This document shows, in pieces, positions 44,643-53,556 of a stretch of DNA of 53,864 bases. Location: positions 1-53,864 of the forward strand of contig NZ_AVHW01000083.1 of NCBI RefSeq assembly GCF_000449425.2. The letters are read 5' to 3'. The translations under genes were made by a program, and so were the position numbers. Each line of letters begins with the position of its first letter. The first letter of the stretch is position 1. The stretch comes from Clostridioides difficile CD160. Lineage in GTDB: Bacteria > Bacillota > Clostridia > Peptostreptococcales > Peptostreptococcaceae. The notes below the pieces were generated by a model. It worked only from the letters and a program-made list of their open reading frames with translations, searched no databases and had not been told where the DNA came from.

Positions 44643-46559
44643 TTATATTTGTTTTCTATTCTCTCTAATTTCTTTCTGAATCTTTTTAAGAGCTTTCTTC
44701 GAACCTCTCTGAATATCTTTTTCTAATTTTCTATCCTCAAAACTAGTAAACAATGTATCCAAGTCATATCCTTCTGGATATAATTCTGATGCTTTTATGC
44801 TAAGTTGCAATCTTTTTATGTTTACTGAAATAAAATTATCTTTAAATAATACTTCTACATTATTAAACTTGTCTATTGGTTTATATACAACTCCAAAATC
44901 ATTTTCATCTAATAATTTTACTTTATCTCCTATATTATAATCTGTATAGTTTGGAATAATTTCAGAATTATTACTGTCTTCAACATTAGATTGTAGTTTA
45001 CTTCTTTTAACTAAATCTAAATTGTAGCTTCTATCAATTATATATTCTTTAGCTCTCTCTAATACTCTATTTTTTATCCCCATTTTTTTTGAAATAAAAA
45101 GAGCATTACTATCTTCAGATTTTCCTATAGTCAGCTTATACATTGGTTCTAGAGTTTCTTTATCAAACATCATACCAGCATTTTCGAACTCTGGATGTAA
45201 GTTAGCAAACTTCTTTATTTCTCCATAATGAGTTGATGCTATCGTTATACATCCCATTCTATAAAACTCTTCTAATAATGATATTGCTAATCCTGAACCT
45301 TCATTAGGTTCAGTTCCACTTCCTATCTCATCAAATAGAACAAGAGTAGAGTTATTTGATAAACTCATAATCTCTGCAATATTTTTTATATGTGATGAAA
45401 AAGTACTTAATGCATTTTCAATACTTTGATTATCTCCTATATCCACAAAAACTTTTTCAAATACACTAAATTCACTACCTTCTTTTGCAGAAATATCAAA
45501 TCCACATTGCACCATTAAAGTTAATAGTCCAACAGTCTTAAGAGTTACAGTTTTTCCTCCTGCATTAGGTCCTGTTATTACAAGACTCCTATAATCTTTG
45601 CCTATTTCAAAATCTAAAGGTACTACATCTCCTGTTAGAAGTGGATGTTTTCCTTTAATTATTTTTATATATCCATTATTATTTATTTTTGGAGTAATAC
45701 CTTTTATTTTTTGACTATACTTAGCTTTTGCAAATACCATATCATATTCAGAAAGTATTTCTATATTCAATTTTATCTGATTTATCTTATCAAATATAAG
45801 TTCTGTTAAATAAGATAGTATTTTATATTCTTCAATAGTCTCATCAGCTTTTAACATAGTCAACTCTGTACTTAAATTTGAAACACTTCTAGGCTCAATA
45901 AATACAGTATTTCCTTTTGATGATGTATCTAATATAGTCCCATCAACCTCATTTTTATATGAGGATTTAATTGGTATTACATATCTATCATTTCTTTTAC
46001 TTATTATAAACTCTTGTATATACTTTTTATTTATAGTTGATGTTATAAATTTATTTAATCTATCTTTTATTTTGCCTTCTGTAATTTCTATATTTCGTCT
46101 TACTTTTTTTAATTCTTTACTAGCATTAGAATCGACTTTATTCGATTTTATACAGTAATTTATCTCATCTTCTATATTTTTACATTCTGTTATATTTAAA
46201 GCATAAGAACTTAATGTAGGCGAATAAAATTCTTTTTCTAGCATAAAAGCTTTAATCTTCCTACATCCTCTTAAAAAATCTTCAATATTTATAAGTTCAA
46301 TTGGTTCTATTATCATTCCTTTTTCAATTTTATCTATTGTAGAACCTGCATTAAATAATCCTTCAAGTGGTATATGATTGCTATTTTCAATTATCTTTCT
46401 AGCTTCTTTATTTTCTGCTAACTTTCTTCTTACTACTCCAATATTACCACTAGGAGTTAATTTATCTATCAGATTTTTTCCAAGTGAACTTACACAATAT
46501 GCTTTTATTAACTCTTTAACTTCGTTTAGTTGTAATCTTTCAAATGTATTACTATTCAT
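44643..46559 (-). CDS. MutS2-like ATPase lacking the Smr nuclease domain
   Basis: A 638-residue MutS-family protein. The MutS2-type core (residues 1-320, VRRKLAENKEARKI, KRNDRYVIPIKSSYK) is followed by the ABC-type ATPase with Walker A GPNAGGKT (330-337), Walker B LFDEIGSGT near 410 and STHYGEIK near 440. The C-terminal region ends in a charged helix (KKALKKIQKEIRENRKQI). Full MutS2 is about 780-790 residues with a C-terminal Smr nuclease, which is missing here, so this is probably a paralogue acting in recombination or ribosome rescue without nuclease activity. ATG follows AAAGGAGAA. The tail shows no sign of a recent frameshift. Confidence 0.88.
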   Translation of the reverse strand: MNSNTFERLQLNEVKELIKAYCVSSLGKNLIDKLTPSGNIGVVRRKLAENKEARKIIENSNHIPLEGLFNAGSTIDKIEKGMIIEPIELINIEDFLRGCRKIKAFMLEKEFYSPTLSSYALNITECKNIEDEINYCIKSNKVDSNASKELKKVRRNIEITEGKIKDRLNKFITSTINKKYIQEFIISKRNDRYVIPIKSSYKNEVDGTILDTSSKGNTVFIEPRSVSNLSTELTMLKADETIEEYKILSYLTELIFDKINQIKLNIEILSEYDMVFAKAKYSQKIKGITPKINNNGYIKIIKGKHPLLTGDVVPLDFEIGKDYRSLVITGPNAGGKTVTLKTVGLLTLMVQCGFDISAKEGSEFSVFEKVFVDIGDNQSIENALSTFSSHIKNIAEIMSLSNNSTLVLFDEIGSGTEPNEGSGLAISLLEEFYRMGCITIASTHYGEIKKFANLHPEFENAGMMFDKETLEPMYKLTIGKSEDSNALFISKKMGIKNRVLERAKEYIIDRSYNLDLVKRSKLQSNVEDSNNSEIIPNYTDYNIGDKVKLLDENDFGVVYKPIDKFNNVEVLFKDNFISVNIKRLQLSIKASELYPEGYDLDTLFTSFEDRKLEKDIQRGSKKALKKIQKEIRENRKQI

Positions 46560-46641
46560 TATTTTTTCTCCTTTATTTATAAGTCATAGGCTTTTAAATT
46601 ACCTTATCATTTACTTTGATAATAGTTATTTTGTGAACGAC

Positions 46642-46686
46642 TTAATAAATAAGGAGTTATTATGCATCAAACTCCTTATTTATTAA
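46642..46686. repeat. 17-bp perfect hairpin upstream of the mutS2-like gene
   Basis: TTAATAAATAAGGAGTT (46642-46658) is the exact reverse complement of 46670-46686; loop of 11. It has no T-run. The gap 46560-47083 otherwise holds the RtcB-gene terminator and, on the minus strand near 46850, a short hydrophobic reading frame with no ribosome binding site. Confidence 0.5.
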
Positions 46687-46984
46687 GAAGTTTAACCCCG
46701 GACTCATTACTATTAGTATTTTTCTTCATAAAAAACTGCTCCTTTTCTGTTTTTACTTAATTATTTATCTTAGTGCTCCTAATATTATTTCATAAATTCC
46801 ATCTTCATGTCAATAAAAATAATTTCATTGATGTTTTTTCATAATAAAAATACCTACAACACTTGCTATTAAAATAAAAATAGTGCTTATACTCTTATTT
46901 ATTACCACATAATAAGCCTGTCAATCTGCTTCCAACAAAAGAGCTAAGCAAGTGTAACGTATTAAAAATTCTGGTTGATAACTC

Positions 46985-47044
46985 CATAAAAAATAGCTGA
47001 TAATAGTAAAACACTTTTACATGTTCTAACAAAATCAGCTATTT
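46985..47044 (-). terminator. terminator of the RtcB-family gene
   Basis: AAATAGCTGAT (46991-47001) pairs with ATCAGCTATTT (47034-47044); T6 follows on the minus strand, 40 bases past the stop. Confidence 0.75.
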
Positions 47045-47083
47045 ATAATCTAATATGGTTTTAACCTTTTTTGACTTTGAAAA

Positions 47084-48151
47084 TTAACCTTTATAAGTAA
47101 TCAGTGGTTTCATAGTTGCCACCACTTGAATAAGTTTATATTCTATCAAACTTTCAATAATTTGCTCTATATTTTTATATGCTTCTGGAGCTTCTTGAAA
47201 TAATAAATTTATATCATTACATAGAATATGACTTTTAAATTTAGTTTGTTTTATGGTATCTTTATTATACTTGTTTTTAAGACGAGATTTACAAATTGAA
47301 CGAGACCATTTTCTACCTGCTCCATGTGACAGAGAGTATAAAGATATCTCTGTATTTTCAGTAGGCATAACTATATATGATAAACTACCTCTTGAACCTG
47401 GTATAATTACAGCTCCACTTTCACTCGAAACAGCACCTTTTCTATGTATAAATTTATCTTCCCTTTTCTCTATAAAATTATGATTTATAGATAATATCTT
47501 TTCGAGATTTCCAGATGTACCTATTGACTGCATAATTTTTTTACTGATAATTTCACGATTACGCTCTGCCCAAATTAAAGCCTTATCATGATTTTCCATA
47601 TAATCTCTTGCTTTCTCACTTTCAACCTCGATACCATCTTTATTATAAAATTTGTTCAAAATAGTCTCTCCATAATTTCTTGAGCCACAGTGAACTAGCA
47701 TCATTATATCATCCTCTGAAAATCTTAATTTTTCAAATTCTTCTTTATTATAGACCTCATTTACACATTGAAATTCTACAAAATGATTTCCACTTCCAAT
47801 AGTTCCTAAATTTAAAATTGGACTTTCTTCTTCATATCTATTTGTTATTTCTATATCAGATAAGTCTTTAATCTTGCCAAGAGACTTAATCCATCTGTCT
47901 TTTTTAAATTTCTTTTTTAAAATCCCAGTTTTAAACAAAGTCATTCCACACCCTATATCATTTCCAATTATATGTGGATAAATAATATCTCTAGTTTCAA
48001 CAGCTAAACCCACAGGTATTTTACCTGCATGTAAATCAGGTAATCCTACTACTTTTAAAACTCCATTTAAGCTTGAAATATCTTCAAGTTGTCTCTTTGC
48101 TATATCTTCAATCCAACACTTATTACTTGCTATTATTTTTATTTTACTCAT
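47084..48151 (-). CDS. RtcB-family RNA ligase, release-factor-H-associated type
   Basis: A 355-residue RtcB homologue that would join 2',3'-cyclic phosphate and 5'-OH RNA ends with GTP and Mn2+. The metal ligands Asp65 and Cys68 (GNDIGCGM), GSGNHFVEF at 119-127, His154 (HCGSRNYG), and the guanylylated His276 in SHGAGR are intact. The short length and the C-terminal CNDINLLFQEAPEAYKNIE segment match the RtcB subgroup that usually pairs with the PrfH release factor, which rescues ribosomes damaged in 16S rRNA. No prfH gene lies beside it here. ATG follows AAAAGGAG. Confidence 0.9.
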   Translation of the reverse strand: MSKIKIIASNKCWIEDIAKRQLEDISSLNGVLKVVGLPDLHAGKIPVGLAVETRDIIYPHIIGNDIGCGMTLFKTGILKKKFKKDRWIKSLGKIKDLSDIEITNRYEEESPILNLGTIGSGNHFVEFQCVNEVYNKEEFEKLRFSEDDIMMLVHCGSRNYGETILNKFYNKDGIEVESEKARDYMENHDKALIWAERNREIISKKIMQSIGTSGNLEKILSINHNFIEKREDKFIHRKGAVSSESGAVIIPGSRGSLSYIVMPTENTEISLYSLSHGAGRKWSRSICKSRLKNKYNKDTIKQTKFKSHILCNDINLLFQEAPEAYKNIEQIIESLIEYKLIQVVATMKPLITYKG

Positions 48152-48193
48152 ACTTTGCTCCTTTTTAATATGCTCCTGCCTTTAAAAAGTAGC

Positions 48194-48226
48194 AAAAAAG
48201 CTGTGACCTTTAGCCCCAGCTTTTTA
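48194..48226. terminator. terminator downstream of the kinase-like gene
   Basis: AAAAAGCTG (48195-48203) pairs with CAGCTTTTT (48217-48225), loop 13; T6 follows on the minus strand. It ends the kinase-like gene 177 bases past its stop. Confidence 0.7.
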
Positions 48227-48402
48227 TTCTAAACTACAAAAGCAGGTGGCTATTTGTTAAAATATGCTTAGATATTTGATACCTCATTATTTTTTGCTAA
48301 CATAATAACCACTTCCTCTCATTATTTATGAATACGTTAAATTTTACATCTATATGTATATTATTTATAGATATTGATTTTAAAATATGTAATATATAAT
48401 TT

Positions 48403-49374
48403 TTATATTATAGAACTAATAATAATCATCGAAATCATGACTATTGCTAGACCAGCAACAACAAGTTTTTTATGTAATTTCTTTCTCACTTTAATTTTTT
48501 CTTCTTTTTTTACCTGTACGACTTTATCTCGTTTCTCTTCCTTCTTTTCATCTTCAACTTCTATATATGCTTTTTCATACATCACTTTACTTAAATCAAC
48601 AATAATATCATTGGCCCTAGTATACTTATTATTTCTACCAAGAAGCCTCTTTATAACATTTATAAGTTCTATATTTCCATTAATTGCTTTTATACTATTC
48701 CAATCTAAGCCTTTATCAATAGATTGTAATATTTTTTCTTCTGAATTTGATTCTCCAAAAGGTAATTTTTTAAATATAGACTCAAATAAAATAAGTCCTG
48801 TTGCAAAAAAATCACTTTCTTTATCGGTATAATTTATACATAGTTGATGTGGACATAAATATCTTCTATTTCCATAGCTTCTTGTATTAACCCCATTATT
48901 TGCTTTTGTAATTCCAAAGTCACAAATTTTGATATTATATTCTGTATCTACTATTATACTACTTGATTTTAAACTGCCATGATATGAATGATTTCTATGT
49001 ATCATTTCTAAAGCTTTTAAAACTTGTATCATTATATTTACAATTGCTTCTAAATGAAGATAATTACCTAGAATTAATTCATCTAGCCCAATACCATTAA
49101 AGTCTTCACTTACAACGTAATACAGTGTTGTTTCTTCTGTACAATGAATTCCAACATCTATTATTTTTAGTATATAAGGAGAGTTTATTTCATCTAAAGC
49201 AGTACTTTCATCAATTAAATTTGAAACAAAATCCTCACAGATATAATTATTGTGCTTTATGACTTTTATTAGCACATTTTTTCTGTAAAAAACATCTCTA
49301 GCTTTATAGATTTTGTTAATTTCTAAAACGTCATCAGAATTTACTACCTCATATCTATTGCCTATAAAATTCAA
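48403..49374 (-). CDS. Ser/Thr protein kinase homologue, probable pseudokinase
   Basis: A 323-residue Hanks-type kinase fold with a single C-terminal membrane helix (LVVAGLAIVMISMIIISSII). The ATP lysine is kept (VLIKVIK, Lys37) and the DFG Asp152 is present, but the catalytic loop reads HGSLKSSS where active kinases have HRDLKPxN: both the catalytic Asp and the Asn are Ser. The glycine-rich loop is also lost. An ATG at 49395 opens the frame, but GAGGAGGTGAC lies within its codons 3-6, so TTG 49374 is the better start. There is no PASTA ectodomain. It is the second kinase-type gene known in C. difficile besides PrkC, by memory. Confidence 0.85.
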   Translation of the reverse strand: MNFIGNRYEVVNSDDVLEINKIYKARDVFYRKNVLIKVIKHNNYICEDFVSNLIDESTALDEINSPYILKIIDVGIHCTEETTLYYVVSEDFNGIGLDELILGNYLHLEAIVNIMIQVLKALEMIHRNHSYHGSLKSSSIIVDTEYNIKICDFGITKANNGVNTRSYGNRRYLCPHQLCINYTDKESDFFATGLILFESIFKKLPFGESNSEEKILQSIDKGLDWNSIKAINGNIELINVIKRLLGRNNKYTRANDIIVDLSKVMYEKAYIEVEDEKKEEKRDKVVQVKKEEKIKVRKKLHKKLVVAGLAIVMISMIIISSII

Positions 49375-49496
49375 CCATGTCACCTCCTCATACATTTTAT
49401 ATAACTAAATCTATTTACAATTATACCAATATATAGGAATATTTTCTATATATTAATGACTCTAATATCAAAACAAGAATCAATAATGTTACTTTT

Positions 49497-49543
49497 ATAC
49501 AAAAAAAAACAAGAAAGTCAGAGGCTTCCTTGTTTTTTTGTAT
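49497..49543. terminator. terminator of the VanW-family gene
   Basis: ATACAAAAAAA(AA)CAAG (49497-49513) pairs with CTTGTTTTTTTGTAT (49529-49543), with long A and T runs inside the arms. Works in both directions, about 23 bases past the stop. Confidence 0.75.
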
Positions 49544-49565
49544 AAATATCACTTTAAAAAATGAT

Positions 49566-50825
49566 TTATTTTTTTAATTCTTTATAGGAACTATTTGATA
49601 TATGTTCTTTTTTTATGACTTTTCCATTTGAATCTTTAAATATTCTATATGTAGAATACTTATTTTGCCCAGTCTGCTTCACTTCTATCGATATATTAGG
49701 TTTGTCACTAGAGTTACCATATATTACTGATGACACACTTCCTCCACCTGCATAGTTTTTAATATATACAGGATGGTTATATGGATTTTTAAACTTTAAA
49801 TTTAATCCACCATCACTCACAGTAGCATCTCTTCCTTTAGGTACATAAGTTGATGCAGATGAATGATTTGTAACTTGAGTTATTTCCATTCCTGAAATAA
49901 GAGCGGCATTATAAACTGTTGAAGATGTCTGACAAACACCTCCGCCTGCTGATTGCTCTAATTTTCCATAAACTATAACTGGTGCATCCTTATATCCATT
50001 AGCTTTGTTACTAGGTCCTGTAAGTTTATTATATGAAAACTCTTCACCTGGCATCAGTAATACATCGCTAGTTTTTCTTGCTGACAGACCTACATTATAC
50101 GACCTACCTTCCACGGCCTGAGAATAAGTAGTCGAATATTGACCTATAACAGAATTCACAGTTTTTACTTGTTCAGTTGTTATATCTGGTTTTTGAAGAT
50201 TTACTTTAAGTTCTAAAGATTTATGCTCTTTATTTTTTATCATATCATATATAGATTCTTTGTTTGCTGATAAATCGAACTCTCTGCCCACAACAGAATC
50301 TGTGTAATTCAATCCTCCACTTCCAACACTAATAGATGCATTTTTCATTTTGACATTAATACTGTCTGCTATAGAAGATACTTTAGAACTAAGCTTTGCT
50401 TCATCATAACTGGATTCTATTTTTAGAGCTAGTTTATTTATTCTTATATCAATATATTTTTTTAAGTTTTGAAAGTAAGAGCCTTTTTTTGTAGTCTCAT
50501 ACGCATTTTTTACAACTTCTTCTGTATTATATCTTAAATCAATATCTTTTGGAGATATCGTATATTTTTTCCCATCATAGCTAAGATTTAAATCTTCTGG
50601 AGTATACTTACCTGTTATAGCTTTTAATGCTTCTTCTTTAGTCATGTCAGATACATTTACTCCTTCTATATACACATTTTTAGCGATTTTCCCATTATAC
50701 AGAAATTTGTTATTAAAAAAATAAGTAAATCCTCCTATAGCTACAACTAAAATTGCTAATACTATTATAAGATTTCTCTTTCTTTCTTTTCCTAATCTTG
50801 AAACCCTTGTTGCACTTCTGCCCAT
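49566..50825 (-). CDS. VanW-family cell-envelope protein
   Basis: A 419-residue membrane-anchored protein: basic N-terminus and helix at 18-36 (NLIIVLAILVVAIGGFTYFF), then PG-binding-type repeats in about 60-210 (MTKEEALKAITGKYTPEDLN, TISPKDIDLRYNTEE), then the VanW domain from about 225 with PGEEFSYNKLTGP, AGGGVCQTSSTVYNAAL and YVPKGRDATV. VanW is named from vancomycin operons but is common in clostridial envelopes, function undefined; the conserved Cys302-containing segment is typical. ATG follows TGAGGTGAAG. No vancomycin-resistance genes are linked. Confidence 0.9.
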   Translation of the reverse strand: MGRSATRVSRLGKERKRNLIIVLAILVVAIGGFTYFFNNKFLYNGKIAKNVYIEGVNVSDMTKEEALKAITGKYTPEDLNLSYDGKKYTISPKDIDLRYNTEEVVKNAYETTKKGSYFQNLKKYIDIRINKLALKIESSYDEAKLSSKVSSIADSINVKMKNASISVGSGGLNYTDSVVGREFDLSANKESIYDMIKNKEHKSLELKVNLQKPDITTEQVKTVNSVIGQYSTTYSQAVEGRSYNVGLSARKTSDVLLMPGEEFSYNKLTGPSNKANGYKDAPVIVYGKLEQSAGGGVCQTSSTVYNAALISGMEITQVTNHSSASTYVPKGRDATVSDGGLNLKFKNPYNHPVYIKNYAGGGSVSSVIYGNSSDKPNISIEVKQTGQNKYSTYRIFKDSNGKVIKKEHISNSSYKELKK

Positions 50826-51062
50826 AACTTCACCTCATTTTAACACTCTTAATTTTGCCTGATAGAGTTTCCATTTCAAAACTACTTTAGATTATATTTG
50901 AATAGCTTTTTTTAAACAAGGAATTTAATCAAATGTAACTTTATTGTAAATTTATGTCTTATAATTAGTTTTATTTTTGATATTTTTTTATTATATTTTT
51001 TTATTATTTCTTAATAAAAAAATTAAGGGTTTTATAATAATTAACTTGATTTATATTAGAAT

Positions 51063-51692
51063 TTAAATATAACCTATTACAGGATAATGGTCTGATAGGT
51101 AAACTTTTTCTACTTCATATCCTTTTAATTCAACATTTTTATTAACAAAAATGTAATCTATTCTAGATTTTGATTTTTCAAATGTTGGTAAATAAGACTT
51201 GTTTAGTGAAATGGCCATATCATTGAACATGCTTAAAAAGACATTTTTCTCATTAAAGTCACCACACAAAACAACTATACCTACTAATCTATTCCTATAA
51301 TCTATTATTTCATCCAATTGTTTTGCTCTTTCTTGTCTATCAAGCCCCAAGTGAGTATTTATTACATTTATAATTCTTGCATATGCATCTATAGTTATAC
51401 AAAGTGCCCCTCGTTGTTCTTTTTTGCTAGTTAAGAAAAAATGATTGCTATTTAATATTTTAAATTTTGTAAATGTGCAAATACCATATATCATATTTAC
51501 TTTTTTCACATTTGTAGCAAATACACCATCCATATTTAAAACAGTTTTTAAAGCTAAAAATTGAGGATATAATACTTCTTGCAAACAAATTACATCACAA
51601 TCCAATTTTTTCAAATATATTCCCATTTTAGTTAAAGTTAATCTATTATTTGAATCCATGCCTTTATGAATATTGTAGGTTACTATTTTCAT
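51063..51692 (-). CDS. endonuclease/exonuclease/phosphatase-family protein
   Basis: A 209-residue metal-dependent EEP-fold hydrolase. The motifs TYNIHKG (4-10), LQEV near 38, INTHLGL near 112, CGDFNEKN near 145 and SRIDYIF near 178, ending LSDHYPV, are all present, so it should be active with Mg2+. Substrates of the family range from DNA to phospholipids and inositol phosphates, and I cannot choose among them. There is no signal peptide. ATG follows AGAGGTGATATT. Monocistronic. Confidence 0.9.
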   Translation of the reverse strand: MKIVTYNIHKGMDSNNRLTLTKMGIYLKKLDCDVICLQEVLYPQFLALKTVLNMDGVFATNVKKVNMIYGICTFTKFKILNSNHFFLTSKKEQRGALCITIDAYARIINVINTHLGLDRQERAKQLDEIIDYRNRLVGIVVLCGDFNEKNVFLSMFNDMAISLNKSYLPTFEKSKSRIDYIFVNKNVELKGYEVEKVYLSDHYPVIGYI

Positions 51693-51806
51693 AATAATAT
51701 CACCTCTTATGTAATATAATACTTATTAAAATTTAAACTTATCTACTCTTTATTTAAAACTATTACTTAGGTTATAAAATCAACTAATTATAAACTTTAT
51801 CACAAA

Positions 51807-51849
51807 AAAACCTAACTTAAGTATTTATATTCTACATAAGTTAGGTTTT
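51807..51849. terminator. terminator of the 53-residue gene
   Basis: AAAACCTAACTTA (51807-51819) pairs perfectly with TAAGTTAGGTTTT (51837-51849); T7 follows on the minus strand. It lies 36 bases past the stop of the small gene. Confidence 0.85.
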
Positions 51850-51884
51850 ATAAACTATTATAATATTTATTATTTCATTCATTT

Positions 51885-52046
51885 CTAATGATGATTCTCC
51901 TTTTTTATCTTTTTCAATTTGCCTTCACTAACAACAAATAAAAATCCCATCTTCTTATATATTTCATCCAATTCAATTAAAGTTACTTCACCATTTTTTA
52001 AATTTGTTAATGTTATATCTTGTATTCTTCTTGATGGAATTATCAT
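51885..52046 (-). CDS. 53-residue protein with SOS-like promoter
   Basis: A short soluble protein starting MIIPSRRIQDITLTNLKNGE and ending in a Lys-rich tail with KKENHH. AAGGAG lies 12 bases before the ATG, and a strong terminator follows. The sequence pattern (two strands, then LIELDEIYKKMGFLFV) suggests a small mixed fold; no family recognised. Its promoter carries three LexA/DinR-like boxes, so it is probably a DNA-damage-induced gene. A role in cell division arrest or nuclease control would fit that context but is a guess. Confidence 0.65.
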   Translation of the reverse strand: MIIPSRRIQDITLTNLKNGEVTLIELDEIYKKMGFLFVVSEGKLKKIKKENHH

Positions 52047-52142
52047 AAGTTATCAACACTCCTTTAAATTCTTTTTAATCTTTATATTTAAATATATTTA
52101 TGTATTCTGGTATATATTCATAAATTATTAAAATAAATTCAA

Positions 52143-52208
52143 AAAACACCCGTTCTACAAACATTCGTTCTATATACTTATTATACATCATACAGACGTT
52201 CGATTCAA
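52143..52208 (-). promoter_or_regulatory. LexA-like promoter with three GAAC-N4-GTTY boxes
   Basis: On the minus strand TTGAAT (52203-52208) and TATAAT (52180-52185) are 17 bases apart. CGAACGTCTGTATG fills the spacer (52189-52202), AGAACGAATGTTTG lies just after the -10 (52158-52171), and AGAACGGGTGTTTT follows (52143-52156). These match the Gram-positive SOS box CGAAC-RNRY-GTTYC at most positions (the middle one best). No lexA or rec gene is in the window. Confidence 0.6.
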
Positions 52209-52303
52209 TACAAAAATTAAATATATCTCGATTCTAGTAAATTTTCCAATATTATGCACTAAATATGTCAAAATATATTTTTTAAACCAATTATATTGTC
52301 AAA

Positions 52304-52351
52304 CAAAAAAGTCATCTCATAAAAGCTTACACTTAAATTGAGATGACTTTT
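52304..52351 (-). terminator. terminator of the DUF819 gene
   Basis: AAAAGTCATCTCA (52307-52319) pairs perfectly with TGAGATGACTTTT (52339-52351); T6 follows on the minus strand. Confidence 0.85.
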
Positions 52352-52386
52352 CTTATATAAAATCATTAATTCTGTATTATTTTTTA

Positions 52387-53547
52387 TTAAGCTAACATAT
52401 GTAATATTTGAGTTACCATAAGAGCACAATAAGTACCTATGACATTTCCTAAAAGTCCCATAAGCACACCTACTGGTATTAATACTGGATTATGAACTCC
52501 AGCAATCATAGGAGCTGTAGTTACTCCTCCTATATTAGCTATACTTCCTACCTCACAAGTAAATAGGTCCAGCTTAAACAGTTTCGCAAGTCCTATAAAT
52601 GAAATAGCATGTACAAGAACTACTACTAAACCAAACATTATGTAAACAGGAGCTTCTGACAACCCAAAGAAATTTGCTTTACTACCTGTAGCTGCAAGAA
52701 GTAAATACATAAACACATTTCCTACTAATGTACTTCCCTTAAGTTTTGATATTTTAGTCATACCTAATAATATTGATACTGTAGATGCAACAAGTACTAC
52801 CCACATAGTTTCATTAAGTATACCTGAAGTTGGAAGTATCTTAGATACAATTTGTGCGAAAGCTGCTACTCCAAATCCAACAGAAAGTAAAGTCATAAGT
52901 TCTACAAATGTAGGTGCTGTATTATCTTTATTTTCTTTTTCAAGCTTTGATGTAACCTCATCTATAAAACTTGTGTCACACTTTGTCCATTTATTAAATT
53001 TAGGACCAAATTTTACAGACATTAGACAAACAGACATCCATACTGTATATCCTATAGAACCCATAAGTATTGCATAGCTAAGACCTTCTTCCGCAACTCC
53101 TAGAGCATTAGCTGCTGCAATCATATTTGATGAGCCACCTATCCATGAACCAGATGCTGCCCCAAGAATTTTCCATGAATCTGCACCCATTGAACCTTTA
53201 AAAATTATAAATGCTATGACAAATCCAAGCATAAATGTAAATGTAGCACAGAAAAACGATAATAACATTTTAGGACCCATTTTTAATATTTTTCTTAAAT
53301 CACATTGAATTAACAAGAACACTAACATTAATGGCAAAAAATTTACTGTTATTATATTTTGATACGTTCCAACATCATCATTTTGTGCAAACAAACCAAA
53401 TGATGCTAGTATAGCTGCTCCTAAGTAGATTAAAAGCATCGGATTGATGACATCAAATATTTTCCACTTCAATTTATCTACCATAAAAAAAATTACACCT
53501 ACAAATACAACCAAGAAACTACAATATACAAATCCATTCTCAATCAC
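52387..53547 (-). CDS. DUF819-family integral membrane protein
   Basis: A protein of about 386 residues with ten or so membrane helices, of the DUF819 (YjcL-like) group, related to carboxylate/sodium symporters. Conserved small-residue motifs are GAASGSWIGGSSNMIAAA near 130 and the near-repeat IANIGGVTTAPMIAG near 335, which suggest two inverted halves. A GTG at 53556 opens the frame but is only two bases after AGAGAGG, so I prefer the GTG at 53547. Substrate unknown. Monocistronic. Confidence 0.85.
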   Translation of the reverse strand: MIENGFVYCSFLVVFVGVIFFMVDKLKWKIFDVINPMLLIYLGAAILASFGLFAQNDDVGTYQNIITVNFLPLMLVFLLIQCDLRKILKMGPKMLLSFFCATFTFMLGFVIAFIIFKGSMGADSWKILGAASGSWIGGSSNMIAAANALGVAEEGLSYAILMGSIGYTVWMSVCLMSVKFGPKFNKWTKCDTSFIDEVTSKLEKENKDNTAPTFVELMTLLSVGFGVAAFAQIVSKILPTSGILNETMWVVLVASTVSILLGMTKISKLKGSTLVGNVFMYLLLAATGSKANFFGLSEAPVYIMFGLVVVLVHAISFIGLAKLFKLDLFTCEVGSIANIGGVTTAPMIAGVHNPVLIPVGVLMGLLGNVIGTYCALMVTQILHMLA

Positions 53548-53556
53548 ATTATACAC

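Noticed and set aside
46800-46920. Minus-strand hydrophobic reading frame of about 27 codons near 46850
   Set aside because: It starts with GTG without a ribosome binding site and has no terminator of its own; not reported as a gene.
48194-48260. tRNA-like sequence after the kinase-like gene
   Set aside because: The stem is a terminator hairpin with T6; no cloverleaf or CCA-side stem.
49375-49395. ATG start of the kinase-like gene at 49395
   Set aside because: GAGGAGGTG falls within its first codons and correctly places TTG 49374; the ATG has no site of its own.
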